Source: Bradyrhizobium sp. URHD0069
GTDB taxonomy: Bacteria; Pseudomonadota; Alphaproteobacteria; Rhizobiales; Xanthobacteraceae
Length of the DNA stretch: 64,000 bases
NCBI RefSeq assembly: GCF_000701345.1
Contig: NZ_JNIJ01000033.1
Span: 1-64,000 of the forward strand
Direction of reading: 5' to 3'
Part shown: positions 41,925 through 50,342 of the stretch, piece after piece
Numbering within the stretch: the first letter of the stretch is position 1
Layout: every line of letters starts with the position of its first letter
The notes under the pieces: generated by a model
Told to the model about the DNA's origin: nothing
The model's database searches: none
What the model saw: only the letters and a program-made list of their open reading frames with translations
Translations under genes and position numbers: made by a program

Positions 41925-42036
41925 CCTCATCCTGAGGAGCTTGCGAAGCAAGCGCCTCGAAGGATGCATGAACGCTCGGGTCCCCCGCCATCCTTCGAGA
42001 CGCCGCACCGAGGGGTGCGGCTCCTCAGGATGAGGA
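41925..42036. repeat. palindromic repeat (CATCCTTCGAG family)
   Basis: Left arm CCCTCATCCTGAGGAGC with CGAAGGATG (41925-41967) and right arm CATCCTTCGAG with GGCTCCTCAGGATGAGG (41989-42036) form a large imperfect inverted repeat. It is the same family as the element between ccmF and ccmH (9515-9613). Such units are common between Bradyrhizobium genes. Confidence 0.75.
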
Positions 42037-42089
42037 CAGTGGGGTGCAGCCCTCACCGTCATTGCGAGCCAACAGGTCGGCGCGCGGCC

Positions 42090-42124
42090 CGTAGGATGGG
42101 TTGAGCGCTTGCGAAACCCATCAC
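42090..42124. repeat. REP copy left of the RAYT gene
   Basis: CGTAGGATGGGTTGAGCGCT followed by TGCGAAACCCATCAC at 42090-42124. The same motif, in inverted orientation and with a few changes, lies at 42765-42799 on the other side of the RAYT gene. GATGGGT and ACCCATC form the stem of each unit. Confidence 0.8.
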
Positions 42125-42137
42125 CACGCTTCACGCC

Positions 42138-42674
42138 CTACGGCCGTTCGCCAAAGTCCCCGCCATAATCTCTGACATCGCCGGCCCAATCCTCGGGATA
42201 GATTCCAAGCTTCACCATACGATGGAACGACGAATACGGCCAATCCCTGACGCGCGGCACCAGCCCATGCTTGACCGGGTTGATATGGACGTAATCGACA
42301 TGACGCGTGAAATCTTGGTCGTCGCGAATGGTGTGTTCCCAATAGCGTCGTTGCCAGATGCCGCGTTCGCCTTTGGCGGCGCGGCTATCTGAAATCCGTT
42401 CGCCGGTTGGCAGGCTGCGCGAAAATGTGGATTTGATCAGCCGCCAGCGTGTGGCAAAATCCGCATCGCCTTCGGGTAACGTCCAGACAGTATGGAGATG
42501 ATCGGGCAAGACAACCACCGCATCGATCGTGAACGGATGCCGCTGGCGCGTCTCGCGAAACGCGCTTCGCAACTCATCGATATGTTGCACCAGCAGCCGC
42601 AGTCGCCGCTCCGCCAGATTGAGGGTGAAGAAGAAGCTGCCTCCAGCAATGAAGTTGCGACGATAGGTGGTCAT
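42138..42674 (-). mobile_element. REP-associated tyrosine transposase (RAYT)
   Basis: 178-residue Y1-type (HUH) transposase of the IS200/IS605-related RAYT group, from ATG 42674. Key features: N-terminal MTTYRRNFIAGGSFFFTLNL, the metal-binding H59-L-H61 in VVLPDHLHTVW, GIWQRRYWEHTIRD and the catalytic tyrosine region HVDYVHINPVKHGLV (Y128 is the likely nucleophile). The length is normal and all motifs are intact. RAYTs are domesticated, single-copy transposases that disperse REP/BIME elements. Here inverted REP copies flank the gene on both sides (42090-42124 and 42765-42799), the classical arrangement. Confidence 0.92.
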
Positions 42675-42764
42675 ATCGACGTGGTCTCAGGGTGACTGGA
42701 GGACGCGACGATACCGCGGAATTCACCGTCGGGACATGGGCCGGACCCGTTGTTCATCCGTCGC

Positions 42765-42799
42765 GTGATGGGTATCGCTGCGCTCCACCCATCCTACGG
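42765..42799. repeat. REP copy right of the RAYT gene
   Basis: GTGATGGGTATCGCTGCGCT followed by CCACCCATCCTACGG at 42765-42799, the inverted counterpart of the unit at 42090-42124. Together the pair brackets the RAYT gene. Confidence 0.8.
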
Positions 42800-42904
42800 C
42801 AACTGCTTCGCTTCGCCCGCAAGTGAAATCCCACGACCCGGGCGCGACAAAACAACCCGCCGGGCAAATCACCCCAAACCCCGTCCAGCCCGTTTGAGAA
42901 AAGT

Positions 42905-43300
42905 ATTTTGCTTAACATGTCGGGCAAATCACTGCTTTAGCTTCGCGTGTCTCACCCGATGAGAGGGGCGGATCGCGAGTCGTCACGAACGTGCGGTGGG
43001 ATGCGGTGGACGCGAAAGTTGCGACTGACGAGCGTGGCTCAAGCGGACGGCGAAGTCGTGTGGTCCTGGCGCCCGACGCTGGCGCCAAGCTTTGCGGAGA
43101 TGATCCGCGAAGTGACGGTGGCAAAAGAGCTCGGCTCACCGGGGAGAGCGCGAAATAAGCCGTAACCCATCGCGCAGGGAAAGCCGGAATGCCTCCGCTG
43201 AACCTGTATGCTCGTGTGCGTTTTTCTCAACGCATTTTGCACACGAGACCGCGGGTGCAGCGCGCACCCGGCTTTCCCTGCGCCCTCTTGTTTCCTGGGG
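42905..43300. repeat. large structured repeat with nested inverted repeats
   Basis: The region contains an exact 16-bp inverted repeat (43172-43187 with 43268-43283) that encloses an exact 9-bp inverted repeat (CTCGTGTGC 43211-43219 with 43239-43247) and a GC-rich hairpin near 43250-43267. The sequence matches, from memory, an abundant dispersed repeat of Bradyrhizobium genomes often mis-annotated as short ORFs. The left border at about 42905 is approximate. If transcribed it would fold into a compact multi-stem RNA. Confidence 0.6.
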
Positions 43301-43360
43301 GTGAAAATCGACGCAAAGCTCGGGCGCATCTCGCCGCGAGAATGCGAAGTTATTTCTGGA

Positions 43361-43448
43361 CGTCATTGCGAGGAGCGCTTGCGACGAAGCAATCCAGCTT
43401 TCCTTGTTGCCGCGAAAGCTGGATTGCTTCGCTTCGCTCGCAATGACG
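43361..43448. repeat. palindromic repeat (CGTCATTGCGAG family)
   Basis: CGTCATTGCGAGGAGC with GAAGCAATCCAGCTTT on the left and AAAGCTGGATTGCTTC with CTCGCAATGACG on the right form a long imperfect inverted repeat. This unit type is frequent in Bradyrhizobium intergenic DNA. Confidence 0.75.
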
Positions 43449-43498
43449 TTGATGGATTTAGTAGGATTAGCGAAGCTCCACTCTTCTACGCGACTGCC

Positions 43499-44911
43499 TT
43501 ACCGCGGCGCGTCCGCCAGCGCCGCCAAAATCCGCGCCCACGAGCGAATGCCCTTGTGAAAACTTTTCAGGTCGTACTTCTCGTTCGGCGAATGGATGTT
43601 GTCATCGTCAAGCCCAAACCCCACCAGCACGGTATCGAGGCCGAGGGTGCGCTTGAAATCCGCGACGATCGGGATCGATGCGCCCGAGCCGATCAGAAGC
43701 GCTTCCTTGCCCCACTCGTCGGTCAGCGCGCGTTTTGCGGCGGCGAGCGGTTTCATGTTCCAGTCAAGCGCGATAGCCGGCGCGCTGGAATGGTCGGTGA
43801 ATTCGGCCGTGCAATCCCCAGGCAGCCTTGCGGTGACGTAATCGCGAAAGGCTTTTCGGATTTTCCCGGGCTCCTGCCCCTCTACCAGGCGGAACGAAAT
43901 TTTTGCGGACGCTTCCGCCGGGATCACCGTCTTCGAGCCCTCACCGGTGTAGCCTCCGATGATGCCATTGATGTCGCAGGTCGGGCGCGAGGAAATTTGC
44001 TCGATCAGCAAGCGATCCTTCTCGCCGGCGGGAATCGAAAGCCCGATCGGTTTGAGAAAGGAATCCGGCGAGAGATCGAGCGTCTTCCATTGCGCCAGAA
44101 CGTCTGACGGCAAATCCTTTACGCCATCATAGAAACCGGGGATCGTGATGTGGCCGTTCTCATCATGCAGGCTGCCGAGGATCCGGGTCAGTACCCGGAT
44201 CGGATTTTGCGCGCCACCGCCGAAGATGCCGGAATGCAGATCGCGATTGGCGGCCTTGATCCGCACCTCATCATACATCAGTCCGCGCAGCGACGTCGTA
44301 ATCGCCGGAGTATTGGGGTCCCACATGCCGGTGTCGCAGACCAGCACGAAGTCGGCCTTGAGGTCGTCCTTGTTCTTTTCAAGAAACGGAACGAAATTTT
44401 TCGATCCGATCTCTTCTTCGCCCTCAATGACGATGGTGATGTCGACCGGCAACGAACCCGTCACGAATTTCCAAGCCCGGCAGGCTTCGACAAAGGTCAT
44501 CAATTGACCTTTATCGTCCTCTGCGCCCCGCGCGACGATGATTTTTCGCCCGTCGGCATGCGTCGCAATGGCCGGCTCGAATGGCGGACGATGCCAAAGA
44601 TTGAGCGGATCGACCGGCTGCACGTCGTAGTGACCGTAGAACAGCACATGCGGTCGCGGCTCGCGGTTTCCTTTGCCATTGGTTTTGGCGACGATGGCGG
44701 GATGACCTGCGGTCGGCCGGACGTTGGTCGTGAAACCGAGCGTCGCGATATCGGTGGCCAAGTGATCGGCGGCCGCTTTGCAATCTCCGGCAAAGGCCGG
44801 ATCGGCGGAGATCGATTTGATCCGCAGGAGCGCAAACAGCCGATCGAGGCTGTTGTCGAAATCGGCATCGATGCGGTCGAGGACCTGCTGCAATTGCGGA
44901 GTGTTGGACAT
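43499..44911 (-). CDS. M20-family metallopeptidase (dipeptidase-like)
   Basis: 470 residues. Zinc-site motifs of the M20 family are present: FYGHYDVQPVDP, with histidine and aspartate ligands, RGAEDDKGQL, and VIEGEEEIGS with the catalytic glutamate pair. The dimerisation insert lies at about 205-380, with DLHSGIFGG at its start; a further motif SGASIPIV and the C-terminal HSPNEKYDL histidine complete the site. The size and the GHYDVQP form match dipeptidases and related M20 peptidases rather than ArgE or DapE, but the substrate is not certain. It is 11 bases downstream of the GT87-like gene's stop, as the first or second gene of a minus-strand unit. Confidence 0.9.
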   Translation of the reverse strand: MSNTPQLQQVLDRIDADFDNSLDRLFALLRIKSISADPAFAGDCKAAADHLATDIATLGFTTNVRPTAGHPAIVAKTNGKGNREPRPHVLFYGHYDVQPVDPLNLWHRPPFEPAIATHADGRKIIVARGAEDDKGQLMTFVEACRAWKFVTGSLPVDITIVIEGEEEIGSKNFVPFLEKNKDDLKADFVLVCDTGMWDPNTPAITTSLRGLMYDEVRIKAANRDLHSGIFGGGAQNPIRVLTRILGSLHDENGHITIPGFYDGVKDLPSDVLAQWKTLDLSPDSFLKPIGLSIPAGEKDRLLIEQISSRPTCDINGIIGGYTGEGSKTVIPAEASAKISFRLVEGQEPGKIRKAFRDYVTARLPGDCTAEFTDHSSAPAIALDWNMKPLAAAKRALTDEWGKEALLIGSGASIPIVADFKRTLGLDTVLVGFGLDDDNIHSPNEKYDLKSFHKGIRSWARILAALADAPR

Positions 44912-44922
44912 TCGCTATCTTC

Positions 44923-46287
44923 CTAACTGCGGGCGTTGTTCTGCATATCGGGTTTTAACTCCCCAGCTGTTGGCGACAAAGAGCTCGCTTTACCAGCCGC
45001 GGGCGGGTGCAGAATGTGCCAGACCAATCCCCCGGTTATCACAGCGGTCGCGGCGAGGTTGTTGCCGTAGGCCTGCAGGTCAATCGGAAAAACAGGAATC
45101 GACAGGCACATCAGCAGTCCCGCGATCGCAAGCGTGGCCCACGTGCCGGCCTGCACCGCCGGCCGCGGATCGTAGGCTGCCCGGTGTATCAGAACGGTGA
45201 TCGGAAAGAACAGCCACATGAAATAATACTGCCGCGCCAGCGGCGAGGCCACCGTCATCAGACAGAACAGGATGCCAAGTTCTTCGGCGTTCGACCGTGG
45301 TGTTATCCGGGAAGGAGGCGGCATCACCGCGACGTATCCAAGTCCAATTGCCAGCGAGATCGCGAGCACGACCCAATTCGCCGACTTAAAATCGAGATTG
45401 AGCAGGTTCATGTACTCTGGCTGCTTGGCCGGATTATCCTGGTTGTAATTGACCGGGCGCGTCAGCCGATGCGTCACGGCGATGATGGATTGATTGACCC
45501 ACGACCAGTTCTGCTCGGCACGCTGTCCAAAGCCCTGCTCCGAGCTCGATCCGACCATTGCCTGAAACCAGGTTTTCAGTTCGGAAACGTTGTGCTGGAA
45601 GCCGCGCACAGGCGCCGGAACCAGGAATAGAAAGATTCCGAGGAACACGACCATGCTTGCGGCACACGCCCACTGCCTTCGCCAAATCAGATAAGGAAAT
45701 ACGGCCACCGGGAAAACCTTGATGGCGGTCGCCAGCGCAAACATGCTTCCCGCCATCCAGGAGCGCTGGTGCTGCAGCAGCCAGAACCCGAACAACATCA
45801 TCGTCAGCAGAACGAGGTTGGGCTGCCCTAGATCGAACATGTCGAAGACAAAGGAGATGGTGACGAAGCCCGGCAGCGCAAACAGCCACGGACCGGGTAT
45901 CTTCCCCGACCCCGTCATAGCGTTCGAGAATTGCCCCGTCATCCACCACGCCACCGCGTTCACAAGCGACAGGAATAGATAAAGCGGTATCTTGCCGAAA
46001 TAGCTGGGTATCGCGAGCAAGATGGCGGCCGGCGGTGGATAGATGAAATCGAAATAGGCGTTGGGATCGCTGGGGTAGAGGTCCCTGCCCTGCAGGACCT
46101 GTTGTCCGGCCCAGAACCAGAGCGGATAATCCTTTGTCTTCCCACTCCCCCAAATTTCCGGGACCAGAACATCAGCCGTCAGCGCGATACAGCAGACCAC
46201 AAAAAGAATATCGAGCGGCGCTCGCAACGACGGATACCTCAGCACACGTTCCTTCCGCAAAGTCAGAGAAAGATCACATCGCAGCAA
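44923..46287 (-). CDS. GT87-like membrane glycosyltransferase (DUF2029)
   Basis: 454 residues with 10-12 hydrophobic helices. After the first helix comes KDYPLWFWAGQQVLQGRDLY, then DFIYPPPAAILLAIPSYF; this DxY/YPP pattern is typical of the DUF2029/GT87 polyprenyl-phosphate-mannose-dependent alpha-1,2-mannosyltransferases. The central loop WSWVNQSIIAVTHRL is also family-like. The acceptor is unknown. The gene lies between the HerA-like ATPase and the M20 peptidase on the same strand, with gaps of 14 and 11 bases, so all three could share a transcript though their roles seem unrelated. Confidence 0.82.
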   Translation of the reverse strand: MLRCDLSLTLRKERVLRYPSLRAPLDILFVVCCIALTADVLVPEIWGSGKTKDYPLWFWAGQQVLQGRDLYPSDPNAYFDFIYPPPAAILLAIPSYFGKIPLYLFLSLVNAVAWWMTGQFSNAMTGSGKIPGPWLFALPGFVTISFVFDMFDLGQPNLVLLTMMLFGFWLLQHQRSWMAGSMFALATAIKVFPVAVFPYLIWRRQWACAASMVVFLGIFLFLVPAPVRGFQHNVSELKTWFQAMVGSSSEQGFGQRAEQNWSWVNQSIIAVTHRLTRPVNYNQDNPAKQPEYMNLLNLDFKSANWVVLAISLAIGLGYVAVMPPPSRITPRSNAEELGILFCLMTVASPLARQYYFMWLFFPITVLIHRAAYDPRPAVQAGTWATLAIAGLLMCLSIPVFPIDLQAYGNNLAATAVITGGLVWHILHPPAAGKASSLSPTAGELKPDMQNNARS

Positions 46288-46301
46288 CTGCGCCCAAAAA
46301 A

Positions 46302-47873
46302 CTATCGCCGCAACAGTCCTCCGAGCGCGCCGCGCACCAGCGCGCGGCCGACCGAACTACCCATCGAGCCGCCCACCGATTTGCCGAGATCGGCAACCAC
46401 CCCGCCGACCACCTTGTTGGTGACGGTGCGCGTGACGCTTCGCGCGATAATCTGGCCGGTCGACAACCTTCCCCGCGATACGTTGGTGCCAAAAATCGTC
46501 CCGACGATCGCGCCGATCTGCCCGAGAATTCCGCCACCGCTGGCAGACCCGCCCGCTGGCGCCGCGGTTCGGGCCACCCGCTTCTGCAGCACCTCATAGG
46601 CGGATTCGGAATCGATCGTGGTGTCGTATTGGCCCTTCACCGGGCTCTTGTCCATGATCGCTTTGCGTTCCTCCGGCGTGATCGGCCCGATCCGCGCCGA
46701 CGGCGGCCGGATCATCACACGCTCGACCATCGCCGGCGTTCCGTTGCCTTCCAGAAACGACACCAGCGCTTCGCCCTTGCCCAATTCGGTGATGACCTGG
46801 GCGGTATTGAGTTTCGGATTGGGCCGGAACGTCTGCGCCGCTGCCGCGACCGCCTTCTGGTCACGCGGGGTAAAAGCCCTCAGCGCGTGCTGCACGCGGT
46901 TGCCCAATTGGGCGAGCACTTTGTCGGGTACGTCGATCGGATTTTGCGTCACGAAATATACTCCGACGCCTTTCGAGCGGATCAGCCGCACCACCTGCTC
47001 GATCTTGTCCATCAGCGGCTTCGGCGCATCGTTGAACAACAGATGCGCTTCGTCGAAGAAGAATACGAGCTTCGGCTTCGGCGGATCGCCGACCTCCGGC
47101 AGCTCCTCAAACAGCTCGGACAGCATCCACAGCAGAAAAGTTGCATAAAGCCGCGGGCTCTGCATCAGCTTGTCGGCAACCAGAATATTGACCATGCCCC
47201 GGCCATCGCTGTCGGTGCGCATGAAGTCCTTCAGCGCCAGCGCCGGTTCGCCAAAAAAACTCGTCCCGCCCTGGTTTTCCAACACCAGAAGCTGACGCTG
47301 GATGGTTCCCACGGTCTGCTTCGAAACATTTCCGTAGTGCGTGGTCAGCTCGGCGGCGTGTTCCGCAATGAAGGACAGGATCGACCGCAGATCCTTCATA
47401 TCCAACAGCAGCAAGCCCTGCTCATCGGCCACCTTGAACGCGATATTCAGCACGCCCTCCTGGACGTCGTTCAGATCCATCATACGCGAGAGCAGCAGTG
47501 GACCCATTTCCGAGACGGTTGCGCGCACGGGATGGCCCTGCTCGCCGAACACGTCCCAAAACACGGTTGAAAATTGATCGGGCTGGAAGGTAAGGCCCAT
47601 GTCGGCGGCCCGTTTGAGGATGAATTCCTTGGACTCACCGACTTCAGAGATGCCTGAGAGGTCTCCCTTGATATCGGCCGCGAACACCGGAACGCCTGCA
47701 CGCGCAAATCCCTCGGCCATCACCTGCAGCGAAACGGTTTTTCCAGTTCCGGTAGCGCCAGTGACGAGACCATGGCGATTTGCAAGCCCGAGCGTCAGCC
47801 AAGCCGACTGTTCGCCCTTTCCGATGAGGATTTTCTCGTCGGTATCGGCTATCTTGTTTTCGGAGGTAGCCAT
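46302..47873 (-). CDS. HerA-like helicase/ATPase, DUF853 (YjgR) family
   Basis: 523 residues from ATG 47873; an ATG 42 bases upstream is in frame but adds an unrelated stretch. Walker A is GATGTGKT (39-46), the Walker B region is KLVFFFDEAHLLF and a sensor motif occurs in VYFVTQNPIDVPD. The rest matches DUF853/YjgR, HerA-type hexameric ATPases of unknown substrate. The C-terminal 90 residues are glycine-rich with ILGQIGAIVGTIFGTNVSRG and end in a basic tail (GGLLRR). A 28-codon frame (47849-47935) overlaps its start codon. It is the first gene of a minus-strand run. Confidence 0.9.
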   Translation of the reverse strand: MATSENKIADTDEKILIGKGEQSAWLTLGLANRHGLVTGATGTGKTVSLQVMAEGFARAGVPVFAADIKGDLSGISEVGESKEFILKRAADMGLTFQPDQFSTVFWDVFGEQGHPVRATVSEMGPLLLSRMMDLNDVQEGVLNIAFKVADEQGLLLLDMKDLRSILSFIAEHAAELTTHYGNVSKQTVGTIQRQLLVLENQGGTSFFGEPALALKDFMRTDSDGRGMVNILVADKLMQSPRLYATFLLWMLSELFEELPEVGDPPKPKLVFFFDEAHLLFNDAPKPLMDKIEQVVRLIRSKGVGVYFVTQNPIDVPDKVLAQLGNRVQHALRAFTPRDQKAVAAAAQTFRPNPKLNTAQVITELGKGEALVSFLEGNGTPAMVERVMIRPPSARIGPITPEERKAIMDKSPVKGQYDTTIDSESAYEVLQKRVARTAAPAGGSASGGGILGQIGAIVGTIFGTNVSRGRLSTGQIIARSVTRTVTNKVVGGVVADLGKSVGGSMGSSVGRALVRGALGGLLRR

Positions 47874-47935
47874 GGCATCGCCTCTTCGCGCGCATCGAGG
47901 GTTTCGATCACCCAACCGCCGGGATCATATTGCAT
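47849..47935 (-). CDS. possible 28-residue overlapping upstream frame
   Basis: ATG 47935 opens MQYDPGGWVIETLDAREEAM followed by eight residues and a stop inside the HerA-like gene. The segment YDPGGWVIETLD resembles the C-terminal FDPDAWIVETED of the DUF1491 protein at 32.5 kb. No good ribosome binding site is seen. It could be a leader peptide, a remnant of a duplicated DUF1491-type segment or chance. Confidence 0.25.
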   Translation of the reverse strand: MQYDPGGWVIETLDAREEAMPWLPPKTR

Positions 47936-48227
47936 CTTGCAAGCCGATTGAACCCGGTCAACGGCTTTTGGGGGGCGTTGAAGGGCCGGTTCATCGATAC
48001 GCCATCGACCAGGTTGGCGCTCGCCCCGTCGAAAGTACGAAACGCCGCGACGATTTGCTGCGAATTTCGCGATCACTCTTGCATTGCTGCAACACTCGTC
48101 CCGCGATCGAAGACCAAAAAGCCTTTCCCATGCGCTCATCGCTTGTAATTCGTGTCACAGAAGATCAAGATAAATTCTCAAAGGAAGTATCCGGCAATCA
48201 ACCGGCTGAGGGCGGGCGGGCTAAATC
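47874..48227. other. divergent gap, HerA-like gene / DUF2267-like gene
   Basis: 354 bases with no accepted gene apart from the 28-codon candidate. It contains promoters for both directions. No strong palindrome or repeat was noticed. Confidence 0.35.
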
Positions 48228-48593
48228 ATGGACGAGCTGATTGGGCAGCTGGCATCAAAAGCCGGCATCGATAATGCTGTGGCTGAAAAAACCATCGGCA
48301 TTATTCTGGGATTTCTTCGCAACGAGGGTCCCCCAGACAAAGTTCAGTCATTGATCGACAAGATCCCCGGCGCGGAAGCTGCGATCGCGGCCTCAAGCAA
48401 TGGCGGCGGTCTCGGAAGATTGATGGGCGGCGGCCTGATGGCACTCGGCACCAAGCTGATGGGGCTTGGTTTGGGCATGGGGGAGATTCAGAGCGTCGCT
48501 CGCGAACTTTTCAAATTTGGCCGCGACAAAATCGGAGCGGATCAGATGGGCGAGATCATCGCAGGGACGCCGGGCCTCAGCCAATTCGCTTAA
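48228..48593 (+). CDS. small helical protein, possible DUF2267/YidB-like
   Basis: 121 residues from ATG 48228. It starts MDELIGQLASKAGIDNAVAE and KTIGIILGFLRNEGPPDKVQ, the helical pattern seen in DUF2267/YidB-type proteins; the second half is glycine-rich (GGGLGRLMGGGLMALGTKLM), then helical again, ending with EIIAGTPGLSQFA. I recall close relatives in Bradyrhizobium. It is not a membrane protein. It is followed 22 bases later by the DUF4332 gene, probably in one unit. The family label is tentative. Confidence 0.75.
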   Translation: MDELIGQLASKAGIDNAVAEKTIGIILGFLRNEGPPDKVQSLIDKIPGAEAAIAASSNGGGLGRLMGGGLMALGTKLMGLGLGMGEIQSVARELFKFGRDKIGADQMGEIIAGTPGLSQFA

Positions 48594-48615
48594 GCACCTT
48601 TTCATATTGAGCACC

Positions 48616-49023
48616 ATGACATATCCAATCACCGATATTGAGGGCCTGACCGCCTTCTCCGCTTCCAAACTGAAATCAGTTGGCATTCGCACTACGGACA
48701 AGCTGCTTGAAGCTGCCCGGACCGTAAAAGGTCGCAAAGCGCTTGCGGCGAAAACCGGCATCAGCGAGCAGCAACTGCTCGAATGGGCCAATGTTTGCGA
48801 CTACATGCGGATTCCCGGTATGGGAAAGGCTAAGGTAGGACTGGTGCGCGCCGCCGGCGTCACCACGGTTCGCGAGCTCGCGCTGCGCAATCCGGCGCGC
48901 CTGGCGCAGAACATGAAAGAAGTGAATACCAAGCGCAAACTCGTCCGCGTTTTGCCTTCGGAAAAGTCGGTCGAGCAACTGATCGCGCAGGCCCGCAAGC
49001 TTCAGCCCAAGATCACCTATTAA
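48616..49023 (+). CDS. DUF4332-domain protein
   Basis: 135 residues from ATG 48616; a longer frame from 48466 overlaps the preceding gene and is rejected. The sequence carries two helix-hairpin-helix-like units: IEGLTAFSASKLKSVGIRTT and RIPGMGKAKVGLVRAAGVTT, the hallmark of DUF4332, which is predicted to bind DNA or RNA non-specifically. The last part is basic. No enzymatic motif is present. Its neighbour upstream is probably co-transcribed; the folate operon follows 85 bases downstream. Confidence 0.87.
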   Translation: MTYPITDIEGLTAFSASKLKSVGIRTTDKLLEAARTVKGRKALAAKTGISEQQLLEWANVCDYMRIPGMGKAKVGLVRAAGVTTVRELALRNPARLAQNMKEVNTKRKLVRVLPSEKSVEQLIAQARKLQPKITY

Positions 49024-49107
49024 ACCGGTTGGAGGCGGCTCGGCCGCAGCCCGCCTCGGCGCGCCCTGCATCTTGACTCCCATGCACGGACCGCGCAAAG
49101 CGACCAC

Positions 49108-49965
49108 ATGATCGCGACCACGTCCAGATCCGCCGCTGCGGCCGTCCCGGCAGATCATCCGGTGCTGCGAGCACTTTTGTCCAAGCCATATCCGGCCGTG
49201 ATGGGCGTCCTGAACCTCACGCCCGATTCATTTTCCGATGGCGGACAGTTTATCGCGCCGGAGCGCGCGCTGGCGCAGGCCCGCCGAATGATCGCCGAAG
49301 GCGCCGACATCATCGACATCGGCGCGGAATCCACCCGGCCCTATGGCTCGCAGCCGGTCTCGGCCGAGCAAGAACTGAAACGCCTGCAGCCGGTATTGGC
49401 CGGTGTCGTTTCCCTCGGTGTTCCCGTTTCGATCGACAGCATGAAATCGTCCATCGTCGCTTGGGCGCTGGATGCAGGCGCGACCGTGGCCAATGACGTC
49501 TGGGGCCTGCAGCGCGATCCCGACATGGCCGGGCTGTTGGCGGCGCGCAATTCGCCTGTGATCGTCGTGCACAACCGCGACCGCGCCGATCCAGCCATCG
49601 ACATCATCAAGGATATCGCCGAATTTTTCACGCGTTCACTCGAGATCGCAGCGAAAGCGGGCATTCCACAGGGCCATATTGTGCTCGATCCCGGCATCGG
49701 CTTTGGCAAGACCCCTGAGCAGAGCATGAGGGCGCTGGCCCGGCTGAATGAGCTTGCCGTGTTCGGCCTGCCGCTATTGGTTGGTGCATCGCGCAAGCGG
49801 TTCATCAGCTCGGTTTCGCCATCGGAGCCGCATCAGCGACTGGGCGGTTCGATTGCAGCGCACCTCATAGCGGCGAAAGCCGGCGCACGGATCATCCGAA
49901 CCCATGATGTGTCGGAGACCGTACAGGCGCTGCGCGTGGCGGCGGCAATTGGGGACAGGCGATGA
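49108..49965 (+). CDS. folP: dihydropteroate synthase
   Basis: 285 residues. The TIM-barrel enzyme condenses 6-hydroxymethyl-dihydropterin diphosphate with 4-aminobenzoate; it is the sulfonamide target. Motifs: VMGVLNLTPDSFSDGG near residue 31, DIIDIGAESTRPYG, IDSMKS and VANDVWG, IVVHNRD, DPGIGFGKTPEQS, VGASRKRF and RTHDV at the C-terminus, all in order. The start at ATG 49108 gives an N-terminal extension of about 30 residues before the conserved core, common in this group. The folP stop overlaps the folB start by four bases (ATGA), so the folate genes are translationally coupled. Confidence 0.95.
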   Translation: MIATTSRSAAAAVPADHPVLRALLSKPYPAVMGVLNLTPDSFSDGGQFIAPERALAQARRMIAEGADIIDIGAESTRPYGSQPVSAEQELKRLQPVLAGVVSLGVPVSIDSMKSSIVAWALDAGATVANDVWGLQRDPDMAGLLAARNSPVIVVHNRDRADPAIDIIKDIAEFFTRSLEIAAKAGIPQGHIVLDPGIGFGKTPEQSMRALARLNELAVFGLPLLVGASRKRFISSVSPSEPHQRLGGSIAAHLIAAKAGARIIRTHDVSETVQALRVAAAIGDRR

Positions 49966-50342
49966 CCGATACGATCTTCATCACGGGCGTTGTCATCCAT
50001 GCCCGTCACGGCGTCATGGAGCACGAGACCGAGGTCGGGCAGCGCTTCGTGATCGACCTCGAACTCTTTGTCGATCTGTCGGAATCTTCGCGCACCGATC
50101 GCCTCGCCGACACTGTGTCCTATTCCAACGTGGTCGCGACCGCGACGGCGGCGTTCAAAGATGCCAACTATAAACTGCTGGAACGCGCGGCCGGCGCCGT
50201 CGCCGATGCCATTCTGGGAGCGTTTCCGCGCGTCAGCGCCATCAAGGTCACCGTTCACAAGCCGCACGCGCCGATCGCGGCGATTTTCGAGGACGTGGGC
50301 GTGGTCCTGACGCGCGCGCGGCAGCAGCCGTCCCGTGGCTGA
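49962..50342 (+). CDS. folB: dihydroneopterin aldolase
   Basis: 126 residues from ATG 49962, overlapping folP. The T-fold enzyme converts dihydroneopterin to 6-hydroxymethyl-dihydropterin and glycolaldehyde. Motifs: ITGVVIHARHGVMEHETEVG contains the substrate-binding glutamate, SYSNVVATA (the SYVDL-type segment) and VTVHKPHAPI, with the catalytic lysine, near the C-terminus. Its stop overlaps the folK start by eight bases. It is the middle gene of the folP-folB-folK unit. Confidence 0.95.
   Translation: MTDTIFITGVVIHARHGVMEHETEVGQRFVIDLELFVDLSESSRTDRLADTVSYSNVVATATAAFKDANYKLLERAAGAVADAILGAFPRVSAIKVTVHKPHAPIAAIFEDVGVVLTRARQQPSRG

Larger units (their letters stand above)
41750..42137. other. 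gap with terminator and repeats
   Basis: Contents in order: terminator of the aldolase gene (41803-41834), the palindromic repeat unit (41925-42036) and the left REP copy (42090-42124) just after the 3' end of the RAYT gene. No gene is visible. Confidence 0.7.
42675..43498. other. 824-base repeat-rich region without genes
   Basis: After the RAYT start come the right REP copy (42765-42799), a large structured repeat (about 42905-43300) and a palindromic unit (43361-43448). Frames seen here (for example 43208-44107 plus and 43039-43329 minus) are products of the repeat sequence and not accepted as genes. Confidence 0.65.

Noticed and set aside
41925..43448. CRISPR array
   Set aside because: Repeats here are palindromic units of different families, not evenly spaced direct repeats with unique spacers, and no cas genes are present.
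43208..44107. 299-codon plus-strand frame
   Set aside because: It starts within dispersed repeat DNA and continues antisense to the M20 peptidase gene.
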